The notes below the pieces were generated by a model. The model searched no databases. It was not told where the DNA came from and worked only from the letters and a program-made list of their open reading frames with translations. The position numbers and the translations under genes are program-made. Shown one piece after another: positions 26,385-38,803 of a stretch of 64,000 nucleotides of DNA. Origin of the DNA: Flexistipes sp. (GTDB taxonomy: Bacteria > Chrysiogenota > Deferribacteres > Deferribacterales > Flexistipitaceae); NCBI RefSeq assembly GCF_036172515.1, contig NZ_JAXKVW010000003.1, forward strand, positions 45,001 to 109,000, given 5' to 3'. Within the stretch, counting starts at the first letter, position 1, and each line of letters begins with the position of its first letter.

Positions 26385-27003
26385 ATGCAGAGCGAATTGA
26401 TGTATCCTTTTCTTGAAAATTTTCTAAACTCATATGAATCGATAGACATCGAGAAAATATACTCTTATTCCCTAAATAATAAAATACCGGCGGTCGATAA
26501 GAGTGTGGGAGAGTTTTTGCGTTTTCTGGTGCAACTTAAAAAACCTAAGAACCTTCTGGAGCTTGGATGCGGAGCCGGGGTGGCGACCAAATACCTGCTG
26601 TTTAGTGACAAAATAAAGCTTACCGCAGTTGACTACAATGCCGACAGGCTGGGGAAGGCAAAGGAGCATTTCAGCCCTTCGGATAATGTGGAGTTTGTTT
26701 TTGATAAGGCTGAAAATTTTCTTGACAAAACTGAAGATTATTACGATTTTGTTTTTGTTGATACAATAAAAAGGGAGTATCCAGGCATCTGGCATATGAT
26801 CCGTAGAAAGCTGAAAAACAACGCTTTGGTAGTGTTTGATGATATACTGCTTTATGGATACACACTTTTTGAAGATGCTGAAATCCCCGGCAGATATATC
26901 CAGTCAGTAAAGGAATTGAGAAATTTTATAAATGAGATTAAGTGCAGGTATCCATCAAATTCTTCTGTTATTCCAATCGGAAACGGTTTATTATTGATAA
27001 ATC

Positions 27004-27017
<14 letters not shown>
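26385..27017 (+). CDS. Class I SAM-dependent (O-)methyltransferase
   Basis: A 210-residue protein with a Rossmann-fold SAM-binding motif LLELGCGAGVA (57-67), an acidic end of strand 2 (TAVDYNADRLGKAKEHF), and FVFVDTIKREYPG and VVFDDILLYG further on. The double-Asp arrangement is like catechol-type O-methyltransferases that use a divalent metal. The target is unknown. Its end overlaps the U32 gene by 14 nt, so it heads an operon with an RNA-modification gene and DNA ligase. A small-molecule or nucleic acid target are both possible. Confidence 0.82.
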
Positions 27018-30181
<3,164 letters not shown>

Positions 30182-30182
<1 letters not shown>

Positions 30183-30994
30183 TGGCTGAAAAAACAGTGT
30201 ATATATTATCAGACGGAACCGGTCAAAGTGCCATAAATATTGTAAAAGCGTGCCTGATTCAGTTTGAGGATCCGGAGATTAAGCTTTCGGTGTATTCAAA
30301 GGTTGATAATGAGGACAAGATTGTGAATATTCTGGAAAAAGCTGGACGCAACAAGGCCTTTGTAGCTTTTACCATTGCCAAGAAATCGTTGAGAAGGCTG
30401 GTTCACGAGGTATGCCATAAAAGGGAAATAATTCACCATGATATTTTGGGACCGCCGGTGGAAAAACTGAGTGCTTTTTTGGACAGTGAACCGATTGAAA
30501 ATCCTAATCTGCTGAGAAAGGTGGACAGTAAATATTTTAAACGGATAGAGGCCATAGAGTTTTCAATCAATCATGATGACGGTAAAAATCTTAAAAATCT
30601 TGAAGAAGCGGATATAATAATTTTAGGTCTTTCAAGAACATCAAAGACGCCGACTTCATTTTTTCTTGCTCAGCAGGGTTACAAGGTTGTGAATATACCA
30701 GTTATCCCTGAAGTGGGGATTCCGGAAGAAGTGTATAAGGCTGATCAGAATAAAATTGTCTGTCTCATGATGGAGCCTGATATACTGCAGAAAATTCGTA
30801 TTGAGCGTTTGAAACATTACAGAACTATGAGCAAATATACAAATATTAACAATATCCTGGAAGAAGTGGAGTTTATGTATGCATTGAAAGATAAGCACAG
30901 ACAATGGCATATAGTTGATACGACAAATAAGTCTGTAGAAGAGACGGCAAGGGAAGTACTTATGAAAATTTACGGCAGAGAAATACAACTGTGA
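30182..30994 (+). CDS. ppsR: PEP synthase / PPDK regulatory kinase-pyrophosphorylase (DUF299)
   Basis: A 270-residue bifunctional regulator that phosphorylates (ADP-dependent) and dephosphorylates phosphoenolpyruvate synthase or pyruvate phosphate dikinase. The start KTVYILSDGTGQSAINIVKA and the loop GLSRTSKTPTSFFLA, which serves as the nucleotide-binding site, identify the family. Which of the two targets it controls cannot be told, since neither gene is in the window. The ATG overlaps the ligA stop as TAATG. The last gene of the operon. Confidence 0.92.
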
Positions 30995-31029
30995 CTTGTT
31001 TTTTTGCGGCTGAATTCTTTACAAAAAGC

Positions 31030-31058
31030 TTGACAACGGTTTAACTTGCAGTTATTTA
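31030..31058 (+). promoter_or_regulatory. Promoter of rho
   Basis: A consensus TTGACA (31030-31035), a 17-nt spacer and TATTTA (31053-31058). It lies about 255 nt before the rho start codon, leaving a long untranslated leader. Confidence 0.6.
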
Positions 31059-31249
31059 TACATCTATATTCAGCTTGTGAGCCGCTGAAACAGCCGTTTC
31101 GATGCTTAAATAAAACTCAAAAATCAATAAAAGTTAATTTAAGGTGTATCTAACTTGTTTTGTTTTTCTGCTGATTTGTAAACCTGGATGATAAAATAAA
31201 TAATCTTATGAAATTGTTTCAGGAAAATTTTGTTTTTGTGTACCAACAG

Positions 31250-31281
31250 TGTTTACCGCCACTGAGATGGCAAGGTAAACA
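31250..31281 (+). promoter_or_regulatory. Leader hairpin before rho
   Basis: TGTTTACC pairs with GGTAAACA (8 bp). Inside it, GCCA pairs with TGGC around the loop CTGAGA, with two unpaired A on one side. It ends 26 nt before the Shine-Dalgarno AGAGG of rho. No U-tract follows, so it is more likely a control or stability element than a terminator. Confidence 0.55.
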
Positions 31282-31318
31282 TCTAAAATAATAGATAAAA
31301 AATTGCAGAGGTGTTTGT

Positions 31319-32560
31319 GTGAATTTATCCGAACTTAAGAAAAAGTCTATAGAAGAGCTTGTTAATATTGCTGAAGAACAAGAGATTGTAGATGCTCCTA
31401 ACCTTTTGAAACAGGAACTTATATTTGAGATTCTAAAGTCCATAAGTGAAAAGAACGGCCAGATATACGGCCGCGGTGTCCTTGAGATTTTACCGGACGG
31501 TTTCGGCTTTTTACGCTCCACGGATTACAACTATCTCCCCGGGCCGGATGACCTTTATGTCTCTCCTGCACAAATCAGGCGTTTTGGACTTCGCAACGGG
31601 GATACTATAGCCGGAGAAATCAGGCCGCCAAAAGATAATGAAAAATATTTTGCGCTGCTTAAAATTACAACGGTTAACGATGGAAAACCGAGACGACAGA
31701 GAAACCTTTTTGAAAATCTCACCCCTCTTTTCCCGGAAGAGAGACTCAATCTTGAAGCTTATCCGACTTCCTATGATACGAGAATTATGAATATGCTTTC
31801 ACCTGTGGGAAAAGGACAGAGAGGCCTACTGGTGGCTCCGCCCAAAACCGGGAAAACAATGCTTTTAAAATCTATTGCCAACAGTATTACGGCGAATCAT
31901 CCTGAAGTTTATATGATTATTCTGCTTATTGATGAAAGACCTGAAGAGGTAACAGATATGCAGCGTTCGGTTGATGCCGAGGTTATCAGTTCCACATTTG
32001 ACGAGCCCGGCTACAGACATGTTCAGGTTTCTGAGATGGTTATGAATAAAGCCAAAAGACTGGTTGAGCAGGGCAGAGACGTTTGTATCCTTCTGGACAG
32101 TATTACAAGACTTGCCAGAGCTTATAACTCTATTGAGCCGCCCAGTGGTAAAGTTTTGTCGGGTGGTGTGGATGCCAATGCACTGCATAAACCCAAAAGG
32201 TTTTTTGGTGCTGCCAGGAATATCGAAGAAGGCGGCAGCCTGACGGTCATTGCTACAGCTCTTGTGGATACAGGCTCCCGTATGGATGAAGTTATCTTTG
32301 AAGAATTTAAAGGTACGGGTAATATGGAAGTTCATCTGGATAGAAGGCTAGTTGAAAAACGTATTTTCCCAGCACTCGATATTAACAGATCCGGTACAAG
32401 GCGTGAAGAGCTCCTTCTCGGAAAAGATGAGATAAACAAGGTCTGGATACTCCGGAGGTTCTTAAGCAATATGAATGCTGTGGATGCAATGGAATTTCTG
32501 CTTGATAAGATTAAAGGCACCAAGACAAACAAAGAATTTCTCGATTCCATGAATAAATAA
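31319..32560 (+). CDS. rho: Transcription termination factor Rho
   Basis: A 413-residue hexameric RNA-dependent ATPase that ends transcription. The N-terminal Rho-N helix is at about 1-45. The cold-shock-like primary RNA-binding domain (PDGFGFLRS to about residue 125) follows. The Walker A motif APPKTGKT is at 173-180, Walker B is near [14 protein letters not shown], and [21 protein letters not shown] comes after. The GTG start follows AGAGG by 7 nt. A GC-rich hairpin lies downstream. The gene is transcribed alone. Confidence 0.97.
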   Translation: MNLSELKKKSIEELVNIAEEQEIVDAPNLLKQELIFEILKSISEKNGQIYGRGVLEILPDGFGFLRSTDYNYLPGPDDLYVSPAQIRRFGLRNGDTIAGEIRPPKDNEKYFALLKITTVNDGKPRRQRNLFENLTPLFPEERLNLEAYPTSYDTRIMNMLSPVGKGQRGLLVAPPKTGKTMLLKSIANSITANHPEVYMIILLIDERPEEVTDMQRSVDAEVISSTFDEPGYRHVQVSEMVMNKAKRLVEQGRDVCILLDSITRLARAYNSIEPPSGKVLSGGVDANALHKPKRFFGAARNIEEGGSLTVIATALVDTGSRMDEVIFEEFKGTGNMEVHLDRRLVEKRIFPALDINRSGTRREELLLGKDEINKVWILRRFLSNMNAVDAMEFLLDKIKGTKTNKEFLDSMNK

Positions 32561-32566
32561 TATTAC

Positions 32567-32626
32567 AAGTTTCGCACTTAGTTCCGTCATTACGCCCGCT
32601 CACTTAACGCCTTAAGTGGGCGGGCG
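32567..32626 (+). terminator. Strong hairpin after rho, preceded by an AAGTTTCGCACTT motif
   Basis: CGCCCGC-T-CACTTAA (32593-32607) pairs with TTAAGTG-G-GCGGGCG (32612-32626), a 15-bp stem with one T-G pair and loop CGCC. T-rich sequence starts about 5 nt later, so it may terminate rho. The 13-mer AAGTTTCGCACTT at 32567-32579 is identical to the inverted ends of the 15880-16146 element. Confidence 0.55.
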
Positions 32627-32754
32627 GAAATTTTGGTATATTTTTCAGTGGGATTTTTTATTTTAAACGGAAAAATTTAGTCACATTTGTTTACTCTTGC
32701 CTCTTATTCTAATAAAATAATCTGAAACAATATCTTTTTGGCAGTGAGGATTCT

Positions 32755-33399
32755 GTGCCCAATAAGTTTAAGTTTTACCGCTATTTTGCCCTGCTACTTA
32801 TCTGTTTTATATTAGTAATAGTCATTCTGTCAAAAAGCGGCTTAATAGAACTAAATATTTTTAAACATGATTTATATAAACACCTTCTGGTCATTGTTTC
32901 TGTTTTTGCTCTGCCTCTTCTTGGATTTCCTTTTTCAGCACTTCTTGTGGCTATTGGGATTGAATTTGATTATATTATCGGACTCGTGATTTTGGTAGCT
33001 GTAATTCCCCTTCACCTTGCATTTTCTTTTTGGATTGTTAACAGGTTTTTCCGGGAAAAAATAAAACATTCACCATTGGCAAGCAGATTCAGAATCTTTG
33101 ATATATCCTCTGAGAAGCACCTTGAATACACTTTTATATTTATGATTCTTCCGGTGGTGCCTTATGCAGTGAAAAACTATCTGCTTCCCGCTTCAGGTAT
33201 TCCATTCAGATATTATTTTATTATAGGCTGGATAATTCAATCAGTTTTAGGGGCACCGTTTGTTATTTTAGGTGAGGCTGCCTCAAGCCTTGATTACCGG
33301 ATGCTTTTTGCACTTTTTATATTGTTTCCCATTTTTTATTTTGTTATGAGGAAGCTGAAAGAAAGATATTATAAGCTTATAACAAAGAAAGAAAATTAA
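32755..33399 (+). CDS. TVP38/TMEM64-like (VTT domain) membrane protein
   Basis: A 214-residue protein with about five to six hydrophobic spans. The central segment LPLLGFPFSALLVAIGIEFD and PVVPYAVKNYLLPASGIPFRYYFII match the VTT (SNARE-associated/DedA-like) pattern of re-entrant loops. Relatives act in lipid scrambling or envelope maintenance. The GTG start follows GAGG by 5 nt. The glycosidase-like gene begins 20 nt after its stop, so they may be cotranscribed. The function here is unknown. Confidence 0.75.
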   Translation: MPNKFKFYRYFALLLICFILVIVILSKSGLIELNIFKHDLYKHLLVIVSVFALPLLGFPFSALLVAIGIEFDYIIGLVILVAVIPLHLAFSFWIVNRFFREKIKHSPLASRFRIFDISSEKHLEYTFIFMILPVVPYAVKNYLLPASGIPFRYYFIIGWIIQSVLGAPFVILGEAASSLDYRMLFALFILFPIFYFVMRKLKERYYKLITKKEN

Positions 33400-33419
33400 A
33401 TGCTGAAAGGTGGTGTTGC

Positions 33420-35681
33420 ATGATAATGAGGTGGCTTCCGTGGAGATTTATAATAAAAAGAGCAGCCAAATCCCACGGTTTTATGGATCCACTCACCTTA
33501 ATGGCGAAATTAAGAAGATTCGGGCATCCTTCGGAGGTTCAGGAACCTATTGAGCTTATAAGAGCAGGCGTTCTTTTTCATGCAAGAGGGTTGGTTAATA
33601 CAAGGGCTATACAATACAATTTGGATTGGGTCTGGCCATACTGGATAAACAAGCAGTTCAGACCGGAAGACGAGTCATTCATACCAAGGGGGTTTTCTTT
33701 CAGCCATATCAATTTAACTCATCGCAACTGGACTGCTGTGGGCTCTCCTAATGAACCGCATTATCCTATTGTTGATCCACGGGGACTTTTAACACCTTAT
33801 TATGACGGATGGTCAATCGATTTCTGGCTGTTAAAAAATGACGGCAATATGCTGATACCCGCACAGATGGACAATGTACATCAAACACTGGAATATGAAG
33901 ATAATATCAGGGTGAAAACAGAAACGAAGGAAGGCCAAAGAAAAATCTCCTCTGATATATTCGTTGAAGGTAAAAACGGCAAATACACTATTTTCAGCGA
34001 TGTCAAAGTTTCCGGTGAAAAGGGTGATAAAATCATCTGTTCTATAAGACCGTATAATGCGGAAGGTGTGCAGTTTGTGGAAAAGATTGAATATGAGAGA
34101 GCCGGTAATAACTTTCTTGTTAATGAATCATCTAAAGTGTATTTTGACAAAATTCCTGATAAAATATTTTTTTCTGATTATCACGACGGGGATGTTTACT
34201 ATAAAATCAATGGTGAAGAGAGCGGTAATTCTGTCATTTGTAATATTGGGATGGCAACTGCTGCAGCTGTATTTACTTTGGATGAAAATGAATCGGAACT
34301 TTCAGTCAGTTTGCCCCTTAAATGTAAAAGCAGGAAAAAAGAAATTTACCCATCTGTCAATGTTGCCGGTGAATGGAACAGTTTAATAAGTGAAACAGCA
34401 AAACTCAATATTCCGGATGAAAAGATTCAATTTCTTTATGACGCTTCTGTAAGGACTCTTTTACTTTTAACGTCTGGCGAAGCTTACCCGGGACCTTACA
34501 CCTATAAAAGATTCTGGTTTAGAGATGCCTGCCTGATGATGAATGCACTGCTTGCTGCCGGTCTAACAGACAGAGCATATAATATGCTTCTAAAATTTCC
34601 GGAGAAACAGAAACACTCCGGCTATTTCAGGTCTCAGGAAGGCGAATGGGACTCAAATGGTCAGGTTTTATGGATAGCAAACAGAATAAAGCAAATCAGA
34701 AATGTTAAGTATAAAAAAGATTTTGTCCGTTCTATGGCAAAAGGTGCAGAATGGTTATGCAATAAAAGGATTAAAAATGCAGACGGTAAAATGCATAACA
34801 GTCTTCTGCCGGCTGGATTCAGTGCAGAGCATTTAGGCCCGAATGATTATTATTATTGGGATAATTTTTGGGCACTGGCCGGTTTGAGAGCTGTTGATGA
34901 GATTATTGGCGAGGACGAGGAGTTTGCAGATATCAAAAATAAATTCAAAGAAGTAGCTGATGAATATGAAAAAACCATATTCGATACAATAAACTCAATT
35001 CCTTCAGCTAAATCACAGGGTGGTGTTCCGGCTTCCCCTTACAGGAGAATTGATTCCGGAGCTGTGGGTTCGCTGGTGGCCGATTATCCGCTGCAGATAA
35101 CCCCGCCCGCGGATTCCAAAATAATGAAAACCATAGAGCTCCTTGAAGAGACCTCTTTTTATGAAGGGGCATTCTTCCAAAATATGATTCATTCAGGGGT
35201 AAACATATATCTGACACTGGCAATTGCACAATCTCTGCTCAGAGCCGGAGATAAAGAGTATGAAGATCTGGTATATAATGTGGCCGGGCTTGCTTCACCC
35301 ACCGGACAGTGGCCGGAAGCTATACATCCACAAACAAAAGGCGGCTGCATGGGAGACGGGCAACACGGATGGGCATCTGCAGAATGGATTATGATGATTA
35401 AAAACATTTTTGTCAGAGAAGAAAAAGACGAAATAATTGTTGGTTCGGGTATTTTTGCCCAATGGATAGAAACGGGTAAAACAATATCTTTCGGACCTAC
35501 GCCTGTTCCCGGCGGCAAAGTGGAGGTTGCCGTTGTGAAAGATGATGAAGGAGTTTCTGTGGATGTTATTTGCACGGAGCGGTCACGGGATTTATCATTC
35601 AATATTATGATTCCGGGATATGAAAGTGTAGTTGTTAAAAATGGCTGTGTTGCTAAAAAGTTGGATATTTTAAATGGGTAA
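33420..35681 (+). CDS. Six-hairpin glycosidase-like protein
   Basis: A 753-residue protein without a signal peptide, so cytoplasmic. The first 300 residues are beta-rich. The region from about 325 to 660 looks like an (alpha/alpha)6 barrel, with YKRFWFRDACLMMNALLAAG, GEWDSNGQVLWIANRI and NDYYYWDNFWALAGLRA resembling GH15/GH63/amylo-1,6-glucosidase-type enzymes. The C-terminal 90 residues form another beta region. A glucan or oligosaccharide substrate is likely, but neither the family number nor the catalytic acid can be fixed by eye. AAGGTGG lies 6 nt before the ATG. Confidence 0.7.
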   Translation: MIMRWLPWRFIIKRAAKSHGFMDPLTLMAKLRRFGHPSEVQEPIELIRAGVLFHARGLVNTRAIQYNLDWVWPYWINKQFRPEDESFIPRGFSFSHINLTHRNWTAVGSPNEPHYPIVDPRGLLTPYYDGWSIDFWLLKNDGNMLIPAQMDNVHQTLEYEDNIRVKTETKEGQRKISSDIFVEGKNGKYTIFSDVKVSGEKGDKIICSIRPYNAEGVQFVEKIEYERAGNNFLVNESSKVYFDKIPDKIFFSDYHDGDVYYKINGEESGNSVICNIGMATAAAVFTLDENESELSVSLPLKCKSRKKEIYPSVNVAGEWNSLISETAKLNIPDEKIQFLYDASVRTLLLLTSGEAYPGPYTYKRFWFRDACLMMNALLAAGLTDRAYNMLLKFPEKQKHSGYFRSQEGEWDSNGQVLWIANRIKQIRNVKYKKDFVRSMAKGAEWLCNKRIKNADGKMHNSLLPAGFSAEHLGPNDYYYWDNFWALAGLRAVDEIIGEDEEFADIKNKFKEVADEYEKTIFDTINSIPSAKSQGGVPASPYRRIDSGAVGSLVADYPLQITPPADSKIMKTIELLEETSFYEGAFFQNMIHSGVNIYLTLAIAQSLLRAGDKEYEDLVYNVAGLASPTGQWPEAIHPQTKGGCMGDGQHGWASAEWIMMIKNIFVREEKDEIIVGSGIFAQWIETGKTISFGPTPVPGGKVEVAVVKDDEGVSVDVICTERSRDLSFNIMIPGYESVVVKNGCVAKKLDILNG

Positions 35682-35702
35682 AATATTGTTCAGAGTTTCA
35701 GT

Positions 35703-36023
35703 CTAAAAAATCGACTGTAAAAATATCATATAAAAGGCTGTTGATAAAAAGATGCTTATCAGGGCATTTTTCATTTTCAGATGTAACACTGCAGACAGTG
35801 CTATTGCCGATATTTCCGGTATCCCTTTGGTATGGTCCCAGTTTGTTCCCGAGAGTGCATAAAAGATTAGGATGGTCATTATCATTACGGGAAGGTTCCT
35901 TTTTAAATAATCCATGGTGGGATTTGGTTTTACTTTAGAGAAAACGATGAATGCCAGAATACGGGTAAGAAAGGTAAATAAAGCACATAAAAGAATGGAG
36001 AAATATAAATAACCGCTACTCAT
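35703..36023 (-). CDS. azlD: AzlD-family branched-chain amino acid transport subunit
   Basis: A small membrane protein of about 106 residues with four hydrophobic segments and LTRILAFIVF and KRNLPVMIMTILIFY patterns of the AzlD family. It partners AzlC in exporting branched-chain amino acids or analogues. The ATG at 36023 overlaps the azlC stop by 8 nt and has AGAGG 8 nt upstream. A TTG two codons earlier is less likely. Confidence 0.85.
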   Translation of the reverse strand: MSSGYLYFSILLCALFTFLTRILAFIVFSKVKPNPTMDYLKRNLPVMIMTILIFYALSGTNWDHTKGIPEISAIALSAVLHLKMKNALISIFLSTAFYMIFLQSIF

Positions 36024-36675
36024 CCACAAAACCTCTCATAATGAACATCACAATGACCCCTAATGTAAGGGAGGTAATCAGCATTTTATCTGCAGAGATA
36101 AACATTAATGACAAAATACCTATTATACATGCTGTGAAGAAAGTTTTGAAATTTTTCTGCTGTCTGAGAAGATCAATTGTAAGCACCACAAACAGTACAG
36201 TCAGTGAAAACTCGATACCACTGGAGTTAAAAGAAATTGTAGAAGCAGCGGCTGCACCTATAATTGTTCCGGTAACCCAGTATAGGTGATCGAAAAGGGC
36301 AATCCGGAAAAAGGTTTTTTCCTTGTCTTCCTCTCTTTTCCACGCTTTTAAAAGTGCAAATGTTTCATCTGTGAGCCCGAAAATGATGTAAAACTTCTTC
36401 ATGCCAAAATCTTTCAGCTCGTCCATTATTGTGATTCCGTAAAAGAAGTGTCTTAAATTCAGCAGAAAAGTACCGAGCGCTATTTCAAAATACCCGGCAT
36501 GGGCACTGAGAAGGGAAACCGCCAAAAACTGCCCTGCTCCGGCAAATACCACAATGCTCATTATTACTGTGGCTGCAAAAGAAATTCCGCTCTCAACAGA
36601 AAGAATGCCGAATGCTATGCCTAACGGGATATACCCCATTAGTACGGGCAATGTGTATAAAAAAACTTTTTTCAT
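36016..36675 (-). CDS. azlC: AzlC-family branched-chain amino acid exporter subunit
   Basis: A 219-residue membrane protein with LPVLMGYIPLGIAFG at its N-terminus, FAGAGQFLAVSLLSA and LNLRHFFYGITI, which are characteristic of AzlC. The pair exports valine/leucine-type amino acids in known cases. The open frame extends 30 residues further upstream, but that stretch is not family-like and contains the promoter, so the ATG at 36675 is chosen. It is coupled to azlD and no regulator gene adjoins it. Confidence 0.87.
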   Translation of the reverse strand: MKKVFLYTLPVLMGYIPLGIAFGILSVESGISFAATVIMSIVVFAGAGQFLAVSLLSAHAGYFEIALGTFLLNLRHFFYGITIMDELKDFGMKKFYIIFGLTDETFALLKAWKREEDKEKTFFRIALFDHLYWVTGTIIGAAAASTISFNSSGIEFSLTVLFVVLTIDLLRQQKNFKTFFTACIIGILSLMFISADKMLITSLTLGVIVMFIMRGFVDE

Positions 36676-36693
36676 TATAGATAAACCGTTAAA

Positions 36694-36722
36694 TATTTTT
36701 AAGAATGAGTTATTGCAATTAA
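36694..36722 (-). promoter_or_regulatory. Promoter of azlCD
   Basis: On the minus strand TTGCAA, a 17-nt spacer and TATTTA lie 18-45 nt before the chosen azlC start. This supports the shorter azlC reading. Confidence 0.5.
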
Positions 36723-36765
36723 TAGGATTTAAGTCAAGTGATATGTAATTTTTGCCCCTTCTCAT

Positions 36766-37016
36766 TTTTTTAATAGCTATGACAATTTGTTGGTGAGATG
36801 GAGAAGTCGTAATTTGTATATTGGTTATTAGTTGAGTAGTTTATTGGTGAAAGATTTGCTATATATTAAGTCTCAAGGGCCGAGTAACAAGTGCAAAGTG
36901 GAAGTAAATGTGGGAGTAAGAACTTGAAAAAATTGATTGTAAAATTATTTTTGCAACGAAAGGAAATTGTTGCATTTTTATATTTTACTCATTAAATTAC
37001 GTTAAATATATTGAAC
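36766..37016. other. Intergenic region with degraded simple repeat and a dyad
   Basis: No gene is seen. GGTGAGATGGAGAAGT near 36792 resembles the octamer part of family A. TGCAAC (36952-36957) and GTTGCA (36969-36974) form a 6-bp dyad with an 11-nt centre upstream of the next gene and may be an operator. Confidence 0.4.
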
Positions 37017-37031
37017 ATGGTGATGATGCAT

Positions 37032-37430
37032 ATGGAAGAAAACAAAAAGAGAAAAAAAATTGAAGAATTTGTTGAAATTATGCTTGATGCCTGTGAAAAA
37101 CAGTTTCCCAAAAAGTGCAGCTGCTGCGGCAGGTATTTTGATACATTTCAGGATTTCCTAACTCACACAATCATACCTGTACACTCAAAGGATCACAGTC
37201 TGCAGCTTATTGACTCACAGGATTTGCACGATGTAATTGCGTTTAGAAACTGCTCCTGCGGTACGACGATGACAGTACAATGTGCTGTGGATAAACCGCA
37301 AAAGAAAGACTTGGTACATGCCATATCTGAAGAAGCCCGCGAAAGAGGGGTGGAGCCCGAGGATGTGGCTCAGCTTTTGAGGGATGAAGTCATTAAAAGG
37401 GCCAAGGCGTGCAATACAGCCAAGCGTTAG
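37032..37430 (+). CDS. Small cysteine-rich, probably zinc-binding protein of unknown function
   Basis: About 132 residues. I do not recognise a named family. Two cysteine clusters, KCSCCGRYFDTFQDFLTH and FRNCSCGTTMTVQC, with several nearby His residues, suggest one or two zinc sites. The rest is helical and charged. The first cluster followed by THTIIPVHSKDH looks like a zinc finger. The start is uncertain: ATG at 37032 has GGTGAT 7 nt upstream, and in-frame ATG and TTG codons lie at 37017 and 37011. It is monocistronic and convergent with the FAD protein. Confidence 0.7.
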   Translation: MEENKKRKKIEEFVEIMLDACEKQFPKKCSCCGRYFDTFQDFLTHTIIPVHSKDHSLQLIDSQDLHDVIAFRNCSCGTTMTVQCAVDKPQKKDLVHAISEEARERGVEPEDVAQLLRDEVIKRAKACNTAKR

Positions 37431-37434
37431 TTGT

Positions 37435-38802
37435 TTATTCATTAGATATGTATTCTTTCTCGTATTGATTTTTAATATCTTCTGCTGCAATGATTCCCGA
37501 TGTGGATGCCTGTATAATACCCCTCGTGATTCCAGCACCGTCGCCTATACAGTAGAGATTTTCTATACTTTTCGATTTTAAATTTTCATCAACATCAATA
37601 CGCAGTGAATAAAATTTTACTTCCACTCCGTACAGAAGTGTATTGGGATCGGCTATCCCCGGCATTATCTTATCAAGCCTGTATATCGTTTCCTTCAGGT
37701 CGGTTAGATACCTGTAGGGCAGTACAAAAGAGAGATCCCCGGGCATGGCGTTTTTAAGTGTCGGCTGGACAAAATTTTTGGCTATTCTGCTGGTTGTGGA
37801 GCGTCTTCCCCTTTCCAAATCTCCGAATCTCTGTACTATGACACTTTGGCCGCTGAGCATGTTTGCAAGGTAAGCTATATACTGCCCGTATTTAACGGGT
37901 TCTCTGAAAGGCTCTGTAAATTTTGTGGAAACGAGCAGTGCAAAATTTGTGTTGCTGCTTTTTTTGTTTTTGTAACAGTGACCGTTTACGGTTAAAAGCC
38001 CGTTTTCATTTTCTTCCATCGCCACATAGCCACCCGGATTCACACAGAATGTCCGGACTTCGTCTTCAAATTCTGTTGAAAAGTGTTTTATCTTGAATTC
38101 ATAGAGATTATTTGTGAAATGATCGGAAACCGCCCTTGGGATTTCCACCCTTACACCTATGTCCACCGGATTGATAGATGAAGATATATTATATTTCTGT
38201 GCGATTTCGTGCATCCAGGAATTGCCGCTTCTGCCCACTGCCAGTATTATTTTATCATAATAATTTATTTCTTTATCTTCTGTAACAACTCCCTTGGCAG
38301 AGCCATTATCAATGATTATGTCCGATACCTGCTTGTTGCAGTAAATGTTAACATTGGATTGACTGTTAAGAATTTCATAAAGTTTTTTTATAGCCTTAAT
38401 ACAGTTGTCTGTACCCAAATGTCTGATTTTGGCTGCATAAAGCCTTAACGTGTGTCGGGTGCACATGTATTCGAGGTCTTTGATTTTTTCGTAATTGGAA
38501 GTACTTTCAAGAGTATCCACACCGCTCACACTCTTCCATATGGAATCAGCTTCCTCTATCAGTTTTTCTAGTTTGTATTCAGGGACAAATTCAGTAAGCC
38601 ACCCCCCGAATTCAGTTGTCAGTGTAAGCTTACCATCAGAATAGGCACCTGCTCCTCCGAAGCCGCTCATTACTTCCTTGCGTGTTCTTTTATAAATATC
38701 ACTGCCTTTATCATACAGATCAATGGAAAAATTATTGTTTTGCATAAGCTTATAAGCCGCAAACATTCCGGAGCTGCCTGCTCCCACAATAGCTATCCGC
38801 AT
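37435..38802 (-). CDS. FAD-dependent oxidoreductase (COG2509-like)
   Basis: A 455-residue flavoprotein. The N-terminal dinucleotide fold is IAIVGAGSSGMFAAYKL. GFGGAGAYSDGKLTL is characteristic of the uncharacterised FAD dehydrogenase family COG2509, and IENLYCIGDGAGITRGI near residue 420 closes the flavin site. Its reaction is unknown. It shares a short junction (1 nt) with the phosphodiesterase gene upstream, suggesting cotranscription. No iron-sulphur motif is evident. Confidence 0.82.
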   Translation of the reverse strand: MRIAIVGAGSSGMFAAYKLMQNNNFSIDLYDKGSDIYKRTRKEVMSGFGGAGAYSDGKLTLTTEFGGWLTEFVPEYKLEKLIEEADSIWKSVSGVDTLESTSNYEKIKDLEYMCTRHTLRLYAAKIRHLGTDNCIKAIKKLYEILNSQSNVNIYCNKQVSDIIIDNGSAKGVVTEDKEINYYDKIILAVGRSGNSWMHEIAQKYNISSSINPVDIGVRVEIPRAVSDHFTNNLYEFKIKHFSTEFEDEVRTFCVNPGGYVAMEENENGLLTVNGHCYKNKKSSNTNFALLVSTKFTEPFREPVKYGQYIAYLANMLSGQSVIVQRFGDLERGRRSTTSRIAKNFVQPTLKNAMPGDLSFVLPYRYLTDLKETIYRLDKIMPGIADPNTLLYGVEVKFYSLRIDVDENLKSKSIENLYCIGDGAGITRGIIQASTSGIIAAEDIKNQYEKEYISNE

Positions 38803-38803
38803 A

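Larger units (their letters stand above)
30995..31318. other. rho leader region
   Basis: A 324-nt gap without a gene. It carries a strong promoter (31030-31058), a leader of about 250 nt and a stable hairpin (31250-31281) shortly before rho. Long structured leaders are common for rho genes, which often regulate themselves by attenuation. Confidence 0.6.

Noticed and set aside
31250-31281. TPP riboswitch, suggested by CTGAGA in the loop
   Set aside because: The other conserved THI-box parts and a thiamine gene are missing. The motif lies in the apical loop of a simple hairpin.
36676-36765. 30-residue N-terminal extension of AzlC
   Set aside because: It does not resemble the family and overlaps a good promoter. 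The ATG at 36675 gives the normal start.
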